Virus record (IMG/VR): IMGVR_UViG_3300042691_035814
Location: 1-64,000 of that record
Origin: a virus
Strand: one strand, 5' to 3'
DNA: 64,000 nucleotides
Shown here: positions 39,970 to 47,864 of the stretch, one piece after another
Numbering within the stretch: position 1 is the stretch's first letter
Layout of the letters: each line of letters begins with the position of its first letter
Made by a program: the position numbers and the translations under genes
The notes under the pieces: model-generated
The model's database searches: none
The model's input: only the letters and a program-made list of their open reading frames with translations
Told to the model about the DNA's origin: nothing

Positions 39970-40398
39970 ATGAATCAATACATTTTGTTTGTTTATGGAC
40001 AATTTGAAGACCATGAGGATGTAGAATATTTTTGTAACGAAATTTTTTCACAATCAGAAACAATTGAATCCGTAAAGTATATTATAGAAAACCTTCAAAA
40101 CATCATTTTAATCTTTGAATCCTCTACTGACCAAACTAAACTTTCGATTGAAATTTTCAATCTTTTGGATAACGAAAATATCAATTATTACTTTCTTTTT
40201 CAAAAAAGCGGAATGGTATCTGCACACATTCCAAGTTCAATTAATGAACATATTTTCAAATTTAAGGTGGACGAGTTACCAAATACGAATGAGGAAGCGA
40301 AGATGGATTTGGATTTAATACTTGACAAAATTAAAAAGGAGGGTATAGGTAGTCTTACTAAAGATGAAAAAAATTTCCTTGATAATTTTGAAAATTGA
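39970..40398 (+). CDS. unknown protein with DUF6576-like C-terminal motif
   Basis: A 142-residue soluble protein. The last 30 residues (LDKIKKEGIGSLTKDEKNFLD) match a short helical motif common at the C-termini of Bacteroidota proteins, including rhomboid-family proteins (DUF6576-like, DxILxKI-x-GxxSLTxEEKxFL). The N-terminal 100 residues are alpha/beta with no recognised family. The motif suggests an origin from, or adaptation to, a Bacteroidota host. Confidence 0.7.
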   Translation: MNQYILFVYGQFEDHEDVEYFCNEIFSQSETIESVKYIIENLQNIILIFESSTDQTKLSIEIFNLLDNENINYYFLFQKSGMVSAHIPSSINEHIFKFKVDELPNTNEEAKMDLDLILDKIKKEGIGSLTKDEKNFLDNFEN

Positions 40399-40404
40399 AT
40401 TTTT

Positions 40405-40415
40405 TTAGTTATATT
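40405..40415 (+). promoter_or_regulatory. TTAGTTATATT promoter-like element before the sigma factor
   Basis: TTG at 40395-40397, a T-run, then TTAGTTATATT, 31-41 bases before the ATG at 40446; parallels 35311-35330. Suggests the sigma factor is expressed from a different promoter class than the TATTTAT genes. Confidence 0.4.
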
Positions 40416-40445
40416 CTTTTTACGCACCCCCATCAATCATTACAA

Positions 40446-41258
40446 ATGAAAAAATCAATTATAATCAACACAGAAGAAATAAATCAATACATAAAAGATA
40501 TTCGTAAAATCCCTGTCATAAGTCATGAAAGACAAGAGCAAATTTTCCAAAAATTAATCGACAATAATTTAACAAAAAATGAAAAAAGAGAACTATACAA
40601 TGAATTAGTTATAGGTAATCTCAGGTTTGTAATTTCGGTTGCGAAAATGTATCAAAATCAAGGGATGGATTTACTTGATTTAATATCTGAAGGCAATTAT
40701 GGTTTAATCAAAGCAGCGGAAAAGTTTGACCCAACATCAGGGTTAAAATTTATTTCATATGCTGTATGGTGGGTAAGACAATCAATAATGGCATCATTAA
40801 ATGAGAATTCTAGAACAATAAGAATCCCATCAAATCTTGTTCAAGAGTCACAAAAAATAAAAAAAGAAGAAGTAAAAGAAGAAGATAATTTGTATGAAAG
40901 ATATAGTGATGACCCATACAATCCAACTAATTTACCATATTGTATTGGTTTAAGTAAAGAAATTAATGAAGATGGTGACCAACTTATTGATTTACTCCCA
41001 AATAAAAATATTGAATCACCGGATGCGATTTTAAATACCCCTGATGAAATAAAAAAGAAAGTCAATTATATGTTAAGTGTTCTCGATGAAAGAGAAAAAA
41101 CAATAATTGAAAGATATTATGGATTGACCGGTACTGAATCTAATTTAGAAGACTTAGGAGAAGAGTTTGGATGTACAAAAGAAAGAATTAGACAATTAAG
41201 AGATAAAGCAATAAAAAAACTTAGAAACGAAAGTTTTATGCTATTAAACTATTTATAA
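40446..41258 (+). CDS. RNA polymerase sigma-70 family factor, region 3 reduced
   Basis: A 270-residue sigma factor of the group 1/2 (RpoD-like) type. Region 1.2 is at about 11-40, region 2 at about 45-117 (NLRFVISVAKMYQNQGMDLLDLISEGNYGLI, then FISYAVWWVRQSI for -10 recognition), and region 4 at about 205-262 (LDEREKTIIERYYG, LGEEFGCTKERIRQLRDKAIKKL). Between them the usual region 3 helix bundle is replaced by a charged linker (SQKIKKEEVKEEDN, about 135-175). An in-frame TTG at 40395 would add a non-homologous leader, so the ATG is chosen. Expected to steer host polymerase to phage promoters; target promoters unknown. Confidence 0.9.
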   Translation: MKKSIIINTEEINQYIKDIRKIPVISHERQEQIFQKLIDNNLTKNEKRELYNELVIGNLRFVISVAKMYQNQGMDLLDLISEGNYGLIKAAEKFDPTSGLKFISYAVWWVRQSIMASLNENSRTIRIPSNLVQESQKIKKEEVKEEDNLYERYSDDPYNPTNLPYCIGLSKEINEDGDQLIDLLPNKNIESPDAILNTPDEIKKKVNYMLSVLDEREKTIIERYYGLTGTESNLEDLGEEFGCTKERIRQLRDKAIKKLRNESFMLLNYL

Positions 41259-41270
41259 AATAAAAAAATT

Positions 41271-41558
41271 ATGAAAAAATTTATTGAAGAAAAATTCACA
41301 ATTATTGTTTTAGTGATTATACTATTATCATTTTTTAAATCATGTGGTGATAGTAGAGAAATTTCTAAAATTAGAAAAGAATTAAAGGATTTAAATGATT
41401 CTACTTACAATAAAAAAGAATTGGATATCAGACTACAAATTGAAGGTTTGAAATCAGAGAAAAGAATGATTCAGTCTACCGATCGTAAAATTCTTGATGT
41501 TAATAGACAAACACAAATTGACCAAGAAATAACTACACTTGAAGGGAAATTAAAGTAA
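41271..41558 (+). CDS. small membrane-anchored coiled-coil protein
   Basis: A 95-residue protein with an N-terminal membrane helix (about 9-24) followed by [14 protein letters not shown] and a coiled coil. The motif [10 protein letters not shown] near the end resembles NRTQIDEF in the 39270 protein, suggesting the two are paralogues. The SCG after the helix recalls a lipobox, but the hydrophobic segment is longer than in typical lipoprotein signals. Possible lysis or envelope role. Confidence 0.65.
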   Translation: MKKFIEEKFTIIVLVIILLSFFKSCGDSREISKIRKELKDLNDSTYNKKELDIRLQIEGLKSEKRMIQSTDRKILDVNRQTQIDQEITTLEGKLK

Positions 41559-41559
41559 T

Positions 41560-42780
41560 ATGAAAACTTGGTTACAGAAAAATTATAAAACATTAATAAT
41601 TGCTGCATTTTTAATACCAATCTTTACAGTTGCAATAGTATCTATTTCACACGTAACAAAATGGTATGGAATATCAAATCCGGTAACGTGGTCAATTTAT
41701 CTTTCAGTAGGTATTGAAATTGCTGCATTATCAACATTAGCCGCGTTATCTGCAAATATGGGAAAAAAAGTGTATTTCCCTTTTGCTATTGTAACCATAA
41801 TTCAATTTATTGGAAATATATTTTTTGCATATAGTTTTATCGACATCGAAAGTAAATCGTTTCAAGATTGGGTAGGTATGGTTTCACCTATTGTAGAATT
41901 TATGGGTGTTGATAATAATGATTTTGTTGGACACAAAAGATTTTTAGCATTATTTGCTGGAGGTATGTTACCAATTATTTCATTGTCTTTCCTTCATATG
42001 TTAGTTAAGTTTACTGAAGAGGAAAAGAAAAAACAACAAACCGTAGAACCAAATGTACAACCCGTAGTTGATATTGAAGAAATTAGTAAACAAGCAGGTA
42101 AAATTGAAGCAGAAAAAGAAAAACAAAAATATACACCTACTAACGAAGAGTTGAAAAAATTGGAAGAAGTTTTGATAAAACCATCTCAGGCACCAAAAAC
42201 CGCATCTGAAATGATGTTGACAAAAAATGAAGACATTATTAATTCAATACCACCGGATGATGAAGTTTCCGATTTGGATATTAAACCTGAGAATGAATCA
42301 GAAAAAGAAGTAATAGAGGACGAAGAAAAAAAAAACTTAATTCCTGAACCTACAGCAACACCTGTTTGGTTTAATAATCTTTTTAATCCTACTGAAACAC
42401 CCATATCAACACCTGAATTAACATCCACCCCCGTACCAACAGATACACCAACACCTACCCCCACACCAACGGATACTCCAACACCAGAACCTACCCATAC
42501 ACCCACACCTGAACCAACGGATACTCCAACACCAACCCCCACACCAGAACCTACCCATACTCCAACACCAATTCCAACTGATAGTGACGACCAAACTATG
42601 GAAGAAAAAAAAAACTTCGAAATATTATCAGAGGAACCAACAAAACTTTTGGATTCAATCCATTTAGTTGGAAATGACGTTAACAAACCAACAAATTCAC
42701 CAAAACCGATATTAATAAAAGGAAATAAAAAAACAGTTTTGAGAAATGTTGGTAATTCACAACGTAGACACGTTAGATAA
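41560..42780 (+). CDS. four-helix membrane protein with long Pro-Thr tail
   Basis: A 406-residue protein. The first 150 residues carry four likely membrane helices (about 11-31, 44-65, 71-93, 127-150). A charged helical stretch (152-210) and an acidic segment follow, then a Pro-Thr linker (about 265-345, with [12 protein letters not shown] units) and a basic C-terminus (ENKK, QRRHVR). Its linker mirrors those of the tail adhesins at 17184 and 26285, but here it is attached to a host-membrane-type domain. It precedes the amidase-fold gene, so a holin-like or envelope role is possible. No homology identified. Confidence 0.72.
   Translation: MKTWLQKNYKTLIIAAFLIPIFTVAIVSISHVTKWYGISNPVTWSIYLSVGIEIAALSTLAALSANMGKKVYFPFAIVTIIQFIGNIFFAYSFIDIESKSFQDWVGMVSPIVEFMGVDNNDFVGHKRFLALFAGGMLPIISLSFLHMLVKFTEEEKKKQQTVEPNVQPVVDIEEISKQAGKIEAEKEKQKYTPTNEELKKLEEVLIKPSQAPKTASEMMLTKNEDIINSIPPDDEVSDLDIKPENESEKEVIEDEEKKNLIPEPTATPVWFNNLFNPTETPISTPELTSTPVPTDTPTPTPTPTDTPTPEPTHTPTPEPTDTPTPTPTPEPTHTPTPIPTDSDDQTMEEKKNFEILSEEPTKLLDSIHLVGNDVNKPTNSPKPILIKGNKKTVLRNVGNSQRRHVR
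42390..42590 (+). repeat. third Pro-Thr codon repeat
   Basis: About 200 bases of ACACCA/CCAACA/ACCCCC-type repeats encoding [14 protein letters not shown] and variants. More diverged from the two tail arrays than they are from each other, with Asp, Glu and His inserted. Confidence 0.8.
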
Positions 42781-43360
42781 CAAAAAACTAAACGTAGTCA
42801 AAAGAAGAGTAAAAAAAAATCAAATTTTTTTATACGACACTAATAGAAGAATTGACGATTTTATTAGTAAATTAAAGTATCGTAAGAACGGAAAATACGA
42901 AGATATCCCACATTTTATTGTTTCTAAGTTAGGATTAGTTTACAAAGTATTTGACACTAATTATTATTCAAGAACTTTTAATGATAATAAATTAGATAAG
43001 AGATTTATCAAAATTGCTATAGAAAATTTAGGTTGGTTAAATAAAAACACCATAACCGGAATTTTACACAATTGGATAGAAGACCCATACAGGTCAGTAC
43101 CCGCCACTTCAAATTGGAGAAATCATTTTTTTTGGGACAAATATGAAGATAATCAAATAGATTCACTGGTTGAATTATGCGAAAGTATTTGTAATGAACA
43201 TAATATACCATATAATATAGTACCCTCACAAGAATATGATAAAAACATTCATAATTTCCGTGGAATTGTATGTAAATCCAATTTTTCAAATATTTATACA
43301 GATATAAACCCTTCTTTTAATTTTAAAAAATTTTATGTCAATACAGAAGAAAACAAATAA
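42746..43360 (+). CDS. amidase-2/PGRP-fold protein, probable endolysin with altered zinc ligands
   Basis: A 204-residue protein resembling N-acetylmuramoyl-L-alanine amidases of the T7 lysozyme type: a central [17 protein letters not shown] strand-turn-strand (YHFII...DG region in T7), a following IAIENLGWL strand, and a C-terminal GIVCKSN...TDINPSF segment in place of the usual GHxxV...DPGPxF. The expected first zinc His (IHHT-type) reads IFLYDTN and the second (GH) reads VCKS, so the canonical zinc site looks altered. It overlaps the upstream membrane-protein gene by 35 bases. Cell-wall lysis is the likely role but catalytic competence is in doubt. Confidence 0.65.
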   Translation: MLVIHNVDTLDNKKLNVVKRRVKKNQIFLYDTNRRIDDFISKLKYRKNGKYEDIPHFIVSKLGLVYKVFDTNYYSRTFNDNKLDKRFIKIAIENLGWLNKNTITGILHNWIEDPYRSVPATSNWRNHFFWDKYEDNQIDSLVELCESICNEHNIPYNIVPSQEYDKNIHNFRGIVCKSNFSNIYTDINPSFNFKKFYVNTEENK

Positions 43361-43862
43361 TAGTTACGATGAGATAAGAGGTATGCTTAAAACCATCAGA
43401 ACAATTAAAGAATCTAAGAATCCTCAAAACATTATAAAAGAGGAGGAAGAAAAAACAGATTTTAGTACAGACGGAACTGATGAAAAAAGTGACGTAATTG
43501 TAATAAATGATGTCGAGACCAAATTAATATCCAGTGATAAATCTGATATGAAACTTGATGAAAAACAAAAAACAGGTATTTCATCTATGATTGATAATTT
43601 TAGAACACAAGTTTCTCAAATAGTTGATTTTGAACCTGGTTTTACGATTACTGAAAAACAAATAAGATTAGATGGTACATTAACCGATGAAGAGATAAAT
43701 TTTGTATTTATCGCTGGAGAGGATGGAGGTTTGTATATGAATAGTGACATGTTAGAGTTATCTGAAGAAGTTATGATACTATTAGATAAGTTAGTAAAAT
43801 TTGAGAAGGTGTTTAAAGATGGTATGGAACCACTGATAATACAAAGACAAACAAATGTATAA
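43335..43862 (+). CDS. unknown acidic phage protein
   Basis: A 175-residue acidic protein; residues 1-75 are low-complexity and charged, residues 80-170 fold-like with helices (ISSMIDNFRTQVSQI, ELSEEVMILLDKLVKFEK). Begins inside the end of the amidase-like gene and ends at a TAATG junction with the next. Unrecognised; might be a scaffold or core component by composition, but nothing decisive. Confidence 0.7.
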   Translation: MSIQKKTNNSYDEIRGMLKTIRTIKESKNPQNIIKEEEEKTDFSTDGTDEKSDVIVINDVETKLISSDKSDMKLDEKQKTGISSMIDNFRTQVSQIVDFEPGFTITEKQIRLDGTLTDEEINFVFIAGEDGGLYMNSDMLELSEEVMILLDKLVKFEKVFKDGMEPLIIQRQTNV

Positions 43863-44101
43863 TGGCACTAACAAACGAAGATAAGAGAGAAATTGAAAAA
43901 ATAGTTAAGAAAGAGATTAAAGATTTTATGGACTCAACACAAGCACATAAAATCGTTGTTAAAGTAATTCAAGACGAATTGGGAACGAAAAAGATAGACG
44001 ATAAAATCGTAGACTTATCTACTAAAGTTGTTGTCGAATTGTTCAAAACATTATGGCAAAAAAAGTCATTTTGGGAACAATCCCTTAAAAGTGTAAGATA
44101 A
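43862..44101 (+). CDS. small helical phage protein
   Basis: A 79-residue Lys-rich helical protein, translated in one-base overlap (TAATG) with both neighbours. Sequence is mostly alternating charged and hydrophobic residues with FWEQSLK near the C-terminus. No family recognised. Its size and coupling suggest it works with the 175- and 318-residue proteins around it. Confidence 0.7.
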   Translation: MALTNEDKREIEKIVKKEIKDFMDSTQAHKIVVKVIQDELGTKKIDDKIVDLSTKVVVELFKTLWQKKSFWEQSLKSVR

Positions 44102-45057
44102 TGAAAAAGAAAAATTATTCTAAAGAAGATATATTAAAATTAGTGAGTTTAGCACATAAGGATATTACAAGAAAAAAAGGTAAAGACCATAGTCCAAACG
44201 TAAATGAATTACAATCTTGGATTGATGAATATATTTCTAAAGGAAGTGAAGAAAAGACAGAAGTAGAAGAAAAATGGTCACAAAAATACAAACGTTCAAT
44301 TGATTGCAATAACCCTAAAGGGTTTAGTCAAAGAGCACATTGTCAAGGTAGAAAGAAAAAAGTTAATGAAGGAGAAAAATTAAAAGGTGGTTTAAGTGAT
44401 AATAAAACACTTGAAGATATTGCTAAGAAACATAGTAAAAAAAAGTACCATGATACTGACAATATGATTACTTTATTGAAAAAGCAATTGAGTATGGGAA
44501 TGAAGGTTGAAATGGAACATACCAAAAGTAAAGAAAAAGCAAAAGAAATTGCACTTGATCACCTATCGGAAGACCCAAATTATTATACTAAATTAAAAAA
44601 AGTGGAGGCAAAAGAATCGATGGGTGCAGATTCATCTGGTTCATTTGAAGCTGGTGCTTTTGGTGGGAAAGTAATTAAGAGAAAAATCACTAATATACCA
44701 AATTTCGATACTGAATTGGATGAAGCAACAGATGCAAGTTCTTCAGGTTCTTACGATGTACCTTTTTTAGGTTCAACAACAAAAGGTCGTAAAAATCCGT
44801 TAGAAATTAAAGGACCAGACTCAATTAAGAACAGTAGAGCGGTTAAAGATAAGAATTTCCCTAAATGGGGTGGTCCCGGTGGAGTTTTTATAAAAATTAA
44901 GGATAAATGTAAGAAATTTCCTTATTGTAATCAGGGTGATATTAACGCATTGGAAGTTTTAAGGGAATCTATCGATGAAATATCTAAAAAAACAGGAATT
45001 CCTAAGACTGAAATCGAAAATTTAGTATTAAATGAAATAAAACAGATATTTATTTGA
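44101..45057 (+). CDS. phage protein with DUF5661-like motif
   Basis: A 318-residue basic protein. A segment near 60-80 (DCNNPKGFSQRAHCQGRKKK) is typical of a phage structural/core family, and residues about 139-165 (EHTKSKEKAKEIALDHLSED then PNYYTKL) match a DUF5661-like helical motif. The C-terminal 40 residues are helical (LRESIDEISKKTGIPK). The central part is Gly/Ser-rich and probably disordered. Likely a virion or prohead component by family habit, not demonstrated. Confidence 0.72.
   Translation: MKKKNYSKEDILKLVSLAHKDITRKKGKDHSPNVNELQSWIDEYISKGSEEKTEVEEKWSQKYKRSIDCNNPKGFSQRAHCQGRKKKVNEGEKLKGGLSDNKTLEDIAKKHSKKKYHDTDNMITLLKKQLSMGMKVEMEHTKSKEKAKEIALDHLSEDPNYYTKLKKVEAKESMGADSSGSFEAGAFGGKVIKRKITNIPNFDTELDEATDASSSGSYDVPFLGSTTKGRKNPLEIKGPDSIKNSRAVKDKNFPKWGGPGGVFIKIKDKCKKFPYCNQGDINALEVLRESIDEISKKTGIPKTEIENLVLNEIKQIFI
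45047..45053 (+). promoter_or_regulatory. TATTTAT element inside the end of the upstream gene
   Basis: ATATTTATTTGATATG: the element lies in the last codons of the 318-residue gene and ends 5 bases before the ATG at 45059. Same class as 5885; its coding constraint makes it less certain. Confidence 0.25.
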
Positions 45058-45058
45058 T

Positions 45059-46504
45059 ATGAAAGCAAATGAATTAATGAACATTGTGGAAAGTTTTCTT
45101 TACGATGAGGTTAAGAAGAATATTCTCAACGAAGGAAAAGATGTGTTTCACATAAAATGTGAAGGACAATTAGTTGATACATTTAAAACAAAAGAAGAAG
45201 CTGAAAGTCATTTAGATATTTATAAAAAAGACCATCCAGGTAAACAATTTATAATCGAAAAAGGTATGTACGAATCATACGAAGAAATGATTGATAAATT
45301 AGATGAAATGGGTGAAAAACTACAAGAAAAAGAAAATACAGATATGAAACATCAAGAACCAATGGAAGGTAATGCATTTGTTGCCGCATTAAATAAAGCT
45401 AAAGAAGCTGGAGAAGATACATTTACCGTTGACGGTGAAGAATATGACGTAAAAGAATCATGGCAAAGTTTGGAAGAAGAAGAAATGATGAATTATGAAG
45501 AAGAAATGGGTGAAGGAGAAGATTGTATGGAATGTGGTCAAATGGAAGAAGAAGAAATAAGTGAAGAAGAGTATTTTGGAATAACAAATAAAACTTCAGA
45601 AAAGAGTTTAAAAGAGTCTTTACATCGTCATTTAATGGAATTACACCCTTCACATGTTGAAGGTGATGACTTTAGTGACCTTGAGTGTATGAAATGTCAA
45701 GGTGCTGGTGTGGACTCTATGGGTCATGAATGTAAAGGTTGTGGTGGTACAGGTATGGAAACACCTCACATTGAAGATATGGGAGATGATGATTATGATT
45801 TTGAAGATGAAGTGAATGAAACAGACATGTATGAAGAAAAACAAACATGTAATGAGTGTGGAAGTGAAATGAAAGAAGGAATGTGTATGGAATGTGGTTC
45901 AATGATGGAATCAAAGAAAAAAATTCGTGTAACTGAGTCTGAATTAGTTGATATTATTAAGGGTATGGTAAAAGAATCTGTTCGTGGATTAGAAGTTACC
46001 AAAAAAGCACAAAAAGGAAGTAAAAAAGACAATGACGAATATATTAAGAGTGTTGGTGATAAGATGAAAAAAGCAGCTTCTTTTAACAATAATGACAATC
46101 CAGAATTCCCTAAACAAATTGGTAAAGGTGAAAAAGCAACTGTAAAAAGAACAAGTGAAGAAGAAGAATTTATAAGTGATAATAGAGGAGGTGGATTACA
46201 AGATTTAAGATATGAATTTGAACCATCAGATAAATTTAAGGATAGATTAAAAAAGGCGTTAGAAGGTCATTCAACTATGGGTAATTCACAGGATGCTGCA
46301 AATGTTGTTAAAAGTGATTTAGGTAAGAATGTCGCTAAAAATGCAGAAAGAAAAGAGAAGAAGAGAAAAGAAGCACCGATGTACAACAAAGATGCTCAAC
46401 CTGTAAAAATTGTTAAAGAATCAGAAAAAAAAGTGCCAGGTGTTTTATTAGAAGAAATGAATAAAATGAAACACTTGTTATCTTATAACAAAAAAACTCA
46501 GTAA
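45059..46504 (+). CDS. acidic phage protein with DnaJ-type and ribbon zinc fingers
   Basis: A 481-residue protein, very rich in Glu, Met and Lys. Clustered cysteines are ordered: CMEC (C156, C159); CMKCQGAG (C210, C213) and CKGCGGTG (C225, C228), which is the CxxCxGxG signature of DnaJ zinc fingers in two copies; and CNEC...CMEC (C264, C267, C276, C279), a rubredoxin-like ribbon. The C-terminus (LLEEMNKMKHLLSYN) resembles that of prohead-core-type proteins. No J-domain. Zinc binding is likely; a chaperone-like or nucleic-acid role is inference. Confidence 0.72.
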   Translation: MKANELMNIVESFLYDEVKKNILNEGKDVFHIKCEGQLVDTFKTKEEAESHLDIYKKDHPGKQFIIEKGMYESYEEMIDKLDEMGEKLQEKENTDMKHQEPMEGNAFVAALNKAKEAGEDTFTVDGEEYDVKESWQSLEEEEMMNYEEEMGEGEDCMECGQMEEEEISEEEYFGITNKTSEKSLKESLHRHLMELHPSHVEGDDFSDLECMKCQGAGVDSMGHECKGCGGTGMETPHIEDMGDDDYDFEDEVNETDMYEEKQTCNECGSEMKEGMCMECGSMMESKKKIRVTESELVDIIKGMVKESVRGLEVTKKAQKGSKKDNDEYIKSVGDKMKKAASFNNNDNPEFPKQIGKGEKATVKRTSEEEEFISDNRGGGLQDLRYEFEPSDKFKDRLKKALEGHSTMGNSQDAANVVKSDLGKNVAKNAERKEKKRKEAPMYNKDAQPVKIVKESEKKVPGVLLEEMNKMKHLLSYNKKTQ

Positions 46505-46531
46505 TATCTTCTTTTTATTTTCTTTTATCCT

Positions 46532-46549
46532 TATATTAAATTTAATATA
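46532..46549 (+). promoter_or_regulatory. perfect 18-base palindrome upstream of the 151-residue gene
   Basis: TATATTAAATTTAATATA, fully self-complementary, 4 bases before the ATG at 46554 and within a longer TATCCTTATATTAAA context that is repeated, less symmetrically, at 47016-47041. Candidate operator or promoter; simple AT palindromes also arise by chance in DNA of this composition. Confidence 0.35.
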
Positions 46550-46553
46550 GGTT

Positions 46554-47009
46554 ATGGAAAATAATGAGGATTTTATGGAGTATATTACATCAGAAAGTTA
46601 TAAACATCAAATTGATATTTGGTGTAAAGCGTACAATATAAGTCGTGAAAAAACAGAACTTTTTTACGACTTTCTAATTTCCTTATACGATTTAGTTGAA
46701 GAAACTTATTTAGGTCCTGACGTATTGATATATGAAAAGGATCAAAGAGGTCATTTTACATGGTGTTGGGACAGAATTATAAATTCATTTAATAAGGAAA
46801 AAATACATTTTAAATCCCGGGGTAATCATTATGAGTATTTTTGGAATTTCTTCTTAGAAGCATATTATTTTGTTCAACTTGATGGTGAAAAAGTAAAAAT
46901 ATCTGAGTATTTGTTCAAGTTATTTGATTTAAAATATCAAAAAACCAGATCCGAACTTGATGTGGTGATAGAAGTTTATAAAATGTTTGAAAATAACTTG
47001 AAAAAGTAG
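46554..47009 (+). CDS. unknown phage protein
   Basis: A 151-residue acidic protein, helical with many aromatic residues (Tyr, Trp, Phe around 20-110). Preceded by the palindrome at 46532. No recognised domain, signal peptide or membrane helix. Context: first of a run of small genes. Confidence 0.72.
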   Translation: MENNEDFMEYITSESYKHQIDIWCKAYNISREKTELFYDFLISLYDLVEETYLGPDVLIYEKDQRGHFTWCWDRIINSFNKEKIHFKSRGNHYEYFWNFFLEAYYFVQLDGEKVKISEYLFKLFDLKYQKTRSELDVVIEVYKMFENNLKK

Positions 47010-47015
47010 AAAAAA

Positions 47016-47041
47016 ATCCGTATATTAATATTTAAAACAGG
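47016..47041 (+). promoter_or_regulatory. promoter-like element before the Hc1-like gene
   Basis: ATCCGTATATTAATATTTAA followed by AACAGG, 8 bases before the ATG at 47050. Shares ATCC-x-TATATTAA and a closing AGG with the region before 46554, which suggests both genes use the same promoter type. Confidence 0.35.
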
Positions 47042-47049
47042 ATATTATT

Positions 47050-47238
47050 ATGGATACGTTAAAAGAAATAAAAGAACTTGTTGAAAAAATGTCTGTTGAA
47101 ACCCGAAAAGTTTTTGATAAAGGTAATCACAGTGCATCTATTAGGGCAAGAAAATACGCACAAGAAATAAAAACATTAATTCCTAAATATAGGAAGGAAA
47201 TTTTAGACGAAATTAAAAAACATGACACAGGAAATTAA
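47050..47238 (+). CDS. histone H1-like protein (Hc1 family)
   Basis: A 62-residue basic helical protein matching the Hc1/Bacteroidota H1-like family: a leading KEIKELVEKMSVE helix, then KVFDKGNHSASIRARKYAQEIK where the KGN-x3-x-RARK-x-L/AQE-IK signature is characteristic, and a last PKYRKEILDEIKK helix. Such proteins are abundant and thought to be DNA-binding in Bacteroidota. In a phage it could condense DNA or compete with the host protein. The next gene starts 17 bases inside this one. Confidence 0.8.
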   Translation: MDTLKEIKELVEKMSVETRKVFDKGNHSASIRARKYAQEIKTLIPKYRKEILDEIKKHDTGN

Positions 47239-47401
47239 AACATTTTTATTTATTTTAAGTATTGTATATATTTTAAGATTTGTTGTGGAGTTCGTTTTAA
47301 AATTAATGGATAACAATCCATCAGTGTTAAAAGTTTCTAATACTAATCAAGTTTTCTTATATTTTGCAATATCTTATTTTATAACTTATTTTCTCATTTA
47401 A
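47222..47401 (+). CDS. small two-helix membrane protein
   Basis: A 59-residue protein (ATG 47222, TAA 47399-47401). Two hydrophobic helices (about 8-28 and 42-59) flank a polar segment with DNNPSVLKVSNTNQ. It overlaps the Hc1-like gene by 17 bases and ends 7 bases before the next gene. Coding is supported by the continuous frame, the coupling and the membrane-protein pattern. Function unknown. Confidence 0.6.
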   Translation: MTQEIKTFLFILSIVYILRFVVEFVLKLMDNNPSVLKVSNTNQVFLYFAISYFITYFLI

Positions 47402-47408
47402 CACATTT

Positions 47409-47864
47409 ATGTTCGAAACAATAAAATCACTAAAACCATATTTTTTCTCATTACGGGAAATTGATAACAATGTAAGTTTAGATATTAAATTACCTCTAAA
47501 TTGGAAATATGATGTAATAGTTGCACCTTATAGGTCAGTAAAAACTAAAGTTCAAGACAAAAACGATAAATTTAGTTTGTTGTCATTAATTTCTAATGCC
47601 AATCAGGAAGGATACGATGTTGTAATAAGTTGTGCGAATGAAATTATCACGATTAATAAAGAGGAAGAAGAAAAACAAAGATTGTTTCAGCAGAAAGTAA
47701 AAGAATTGCAAGAGTTATTTCAAAAAGAATCATTAAGTAAATTAAAAGATATAAATTTATTGAACGATTATGGACAAGAGATTACACCAAGGATTGGAAT
47801 GGTTGAACAAGGAGATGTCGAAGGACAATTTGGAGATACAGAGCCACAAGGAGAAAATGATTGA
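47409..47864 (+). CDS. unknown phage protein
   Basis: A 151-residue protein; residues 1-80 look beta-rich and globular (LKPYFFSLREIDNNVSLDIKLPLNWKYDVIV type), then a Glu/Lys/Gln coiled-coil region (about 78-108) and an acidic Gly/Gln/Glu tail. Unrecognised. Its stop overlaps the start of the next small gene. Confidence 0.7.
   Translation: MFETIKSLKPYFFSLREIDNNVSLDIKLPLNWKYDVIVAPYRSVKTKVQDKNDKFSLLSLISNANQEGYDVVISCANEIITINKEEEEKQRLFQQKVKELQELFQKESLSKLKDINLLNDYGQEITPRIGMVEQGDVEGQFGDTEPQGEND

Noticed and set aside
40395-40445. Sigma factor start at TTG 40395
   Set aside because: The added leader shows no sigma homology and overlaps the promoter-like element; ATG 40446 gives a normal N-terminus.
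42186-42686. 166-residue Gly-Val-rich minus-strand frame
   Set aside because: Reverse complement of the Pro-Thr linker and acidic segment of the membrane protein; low complexity only.
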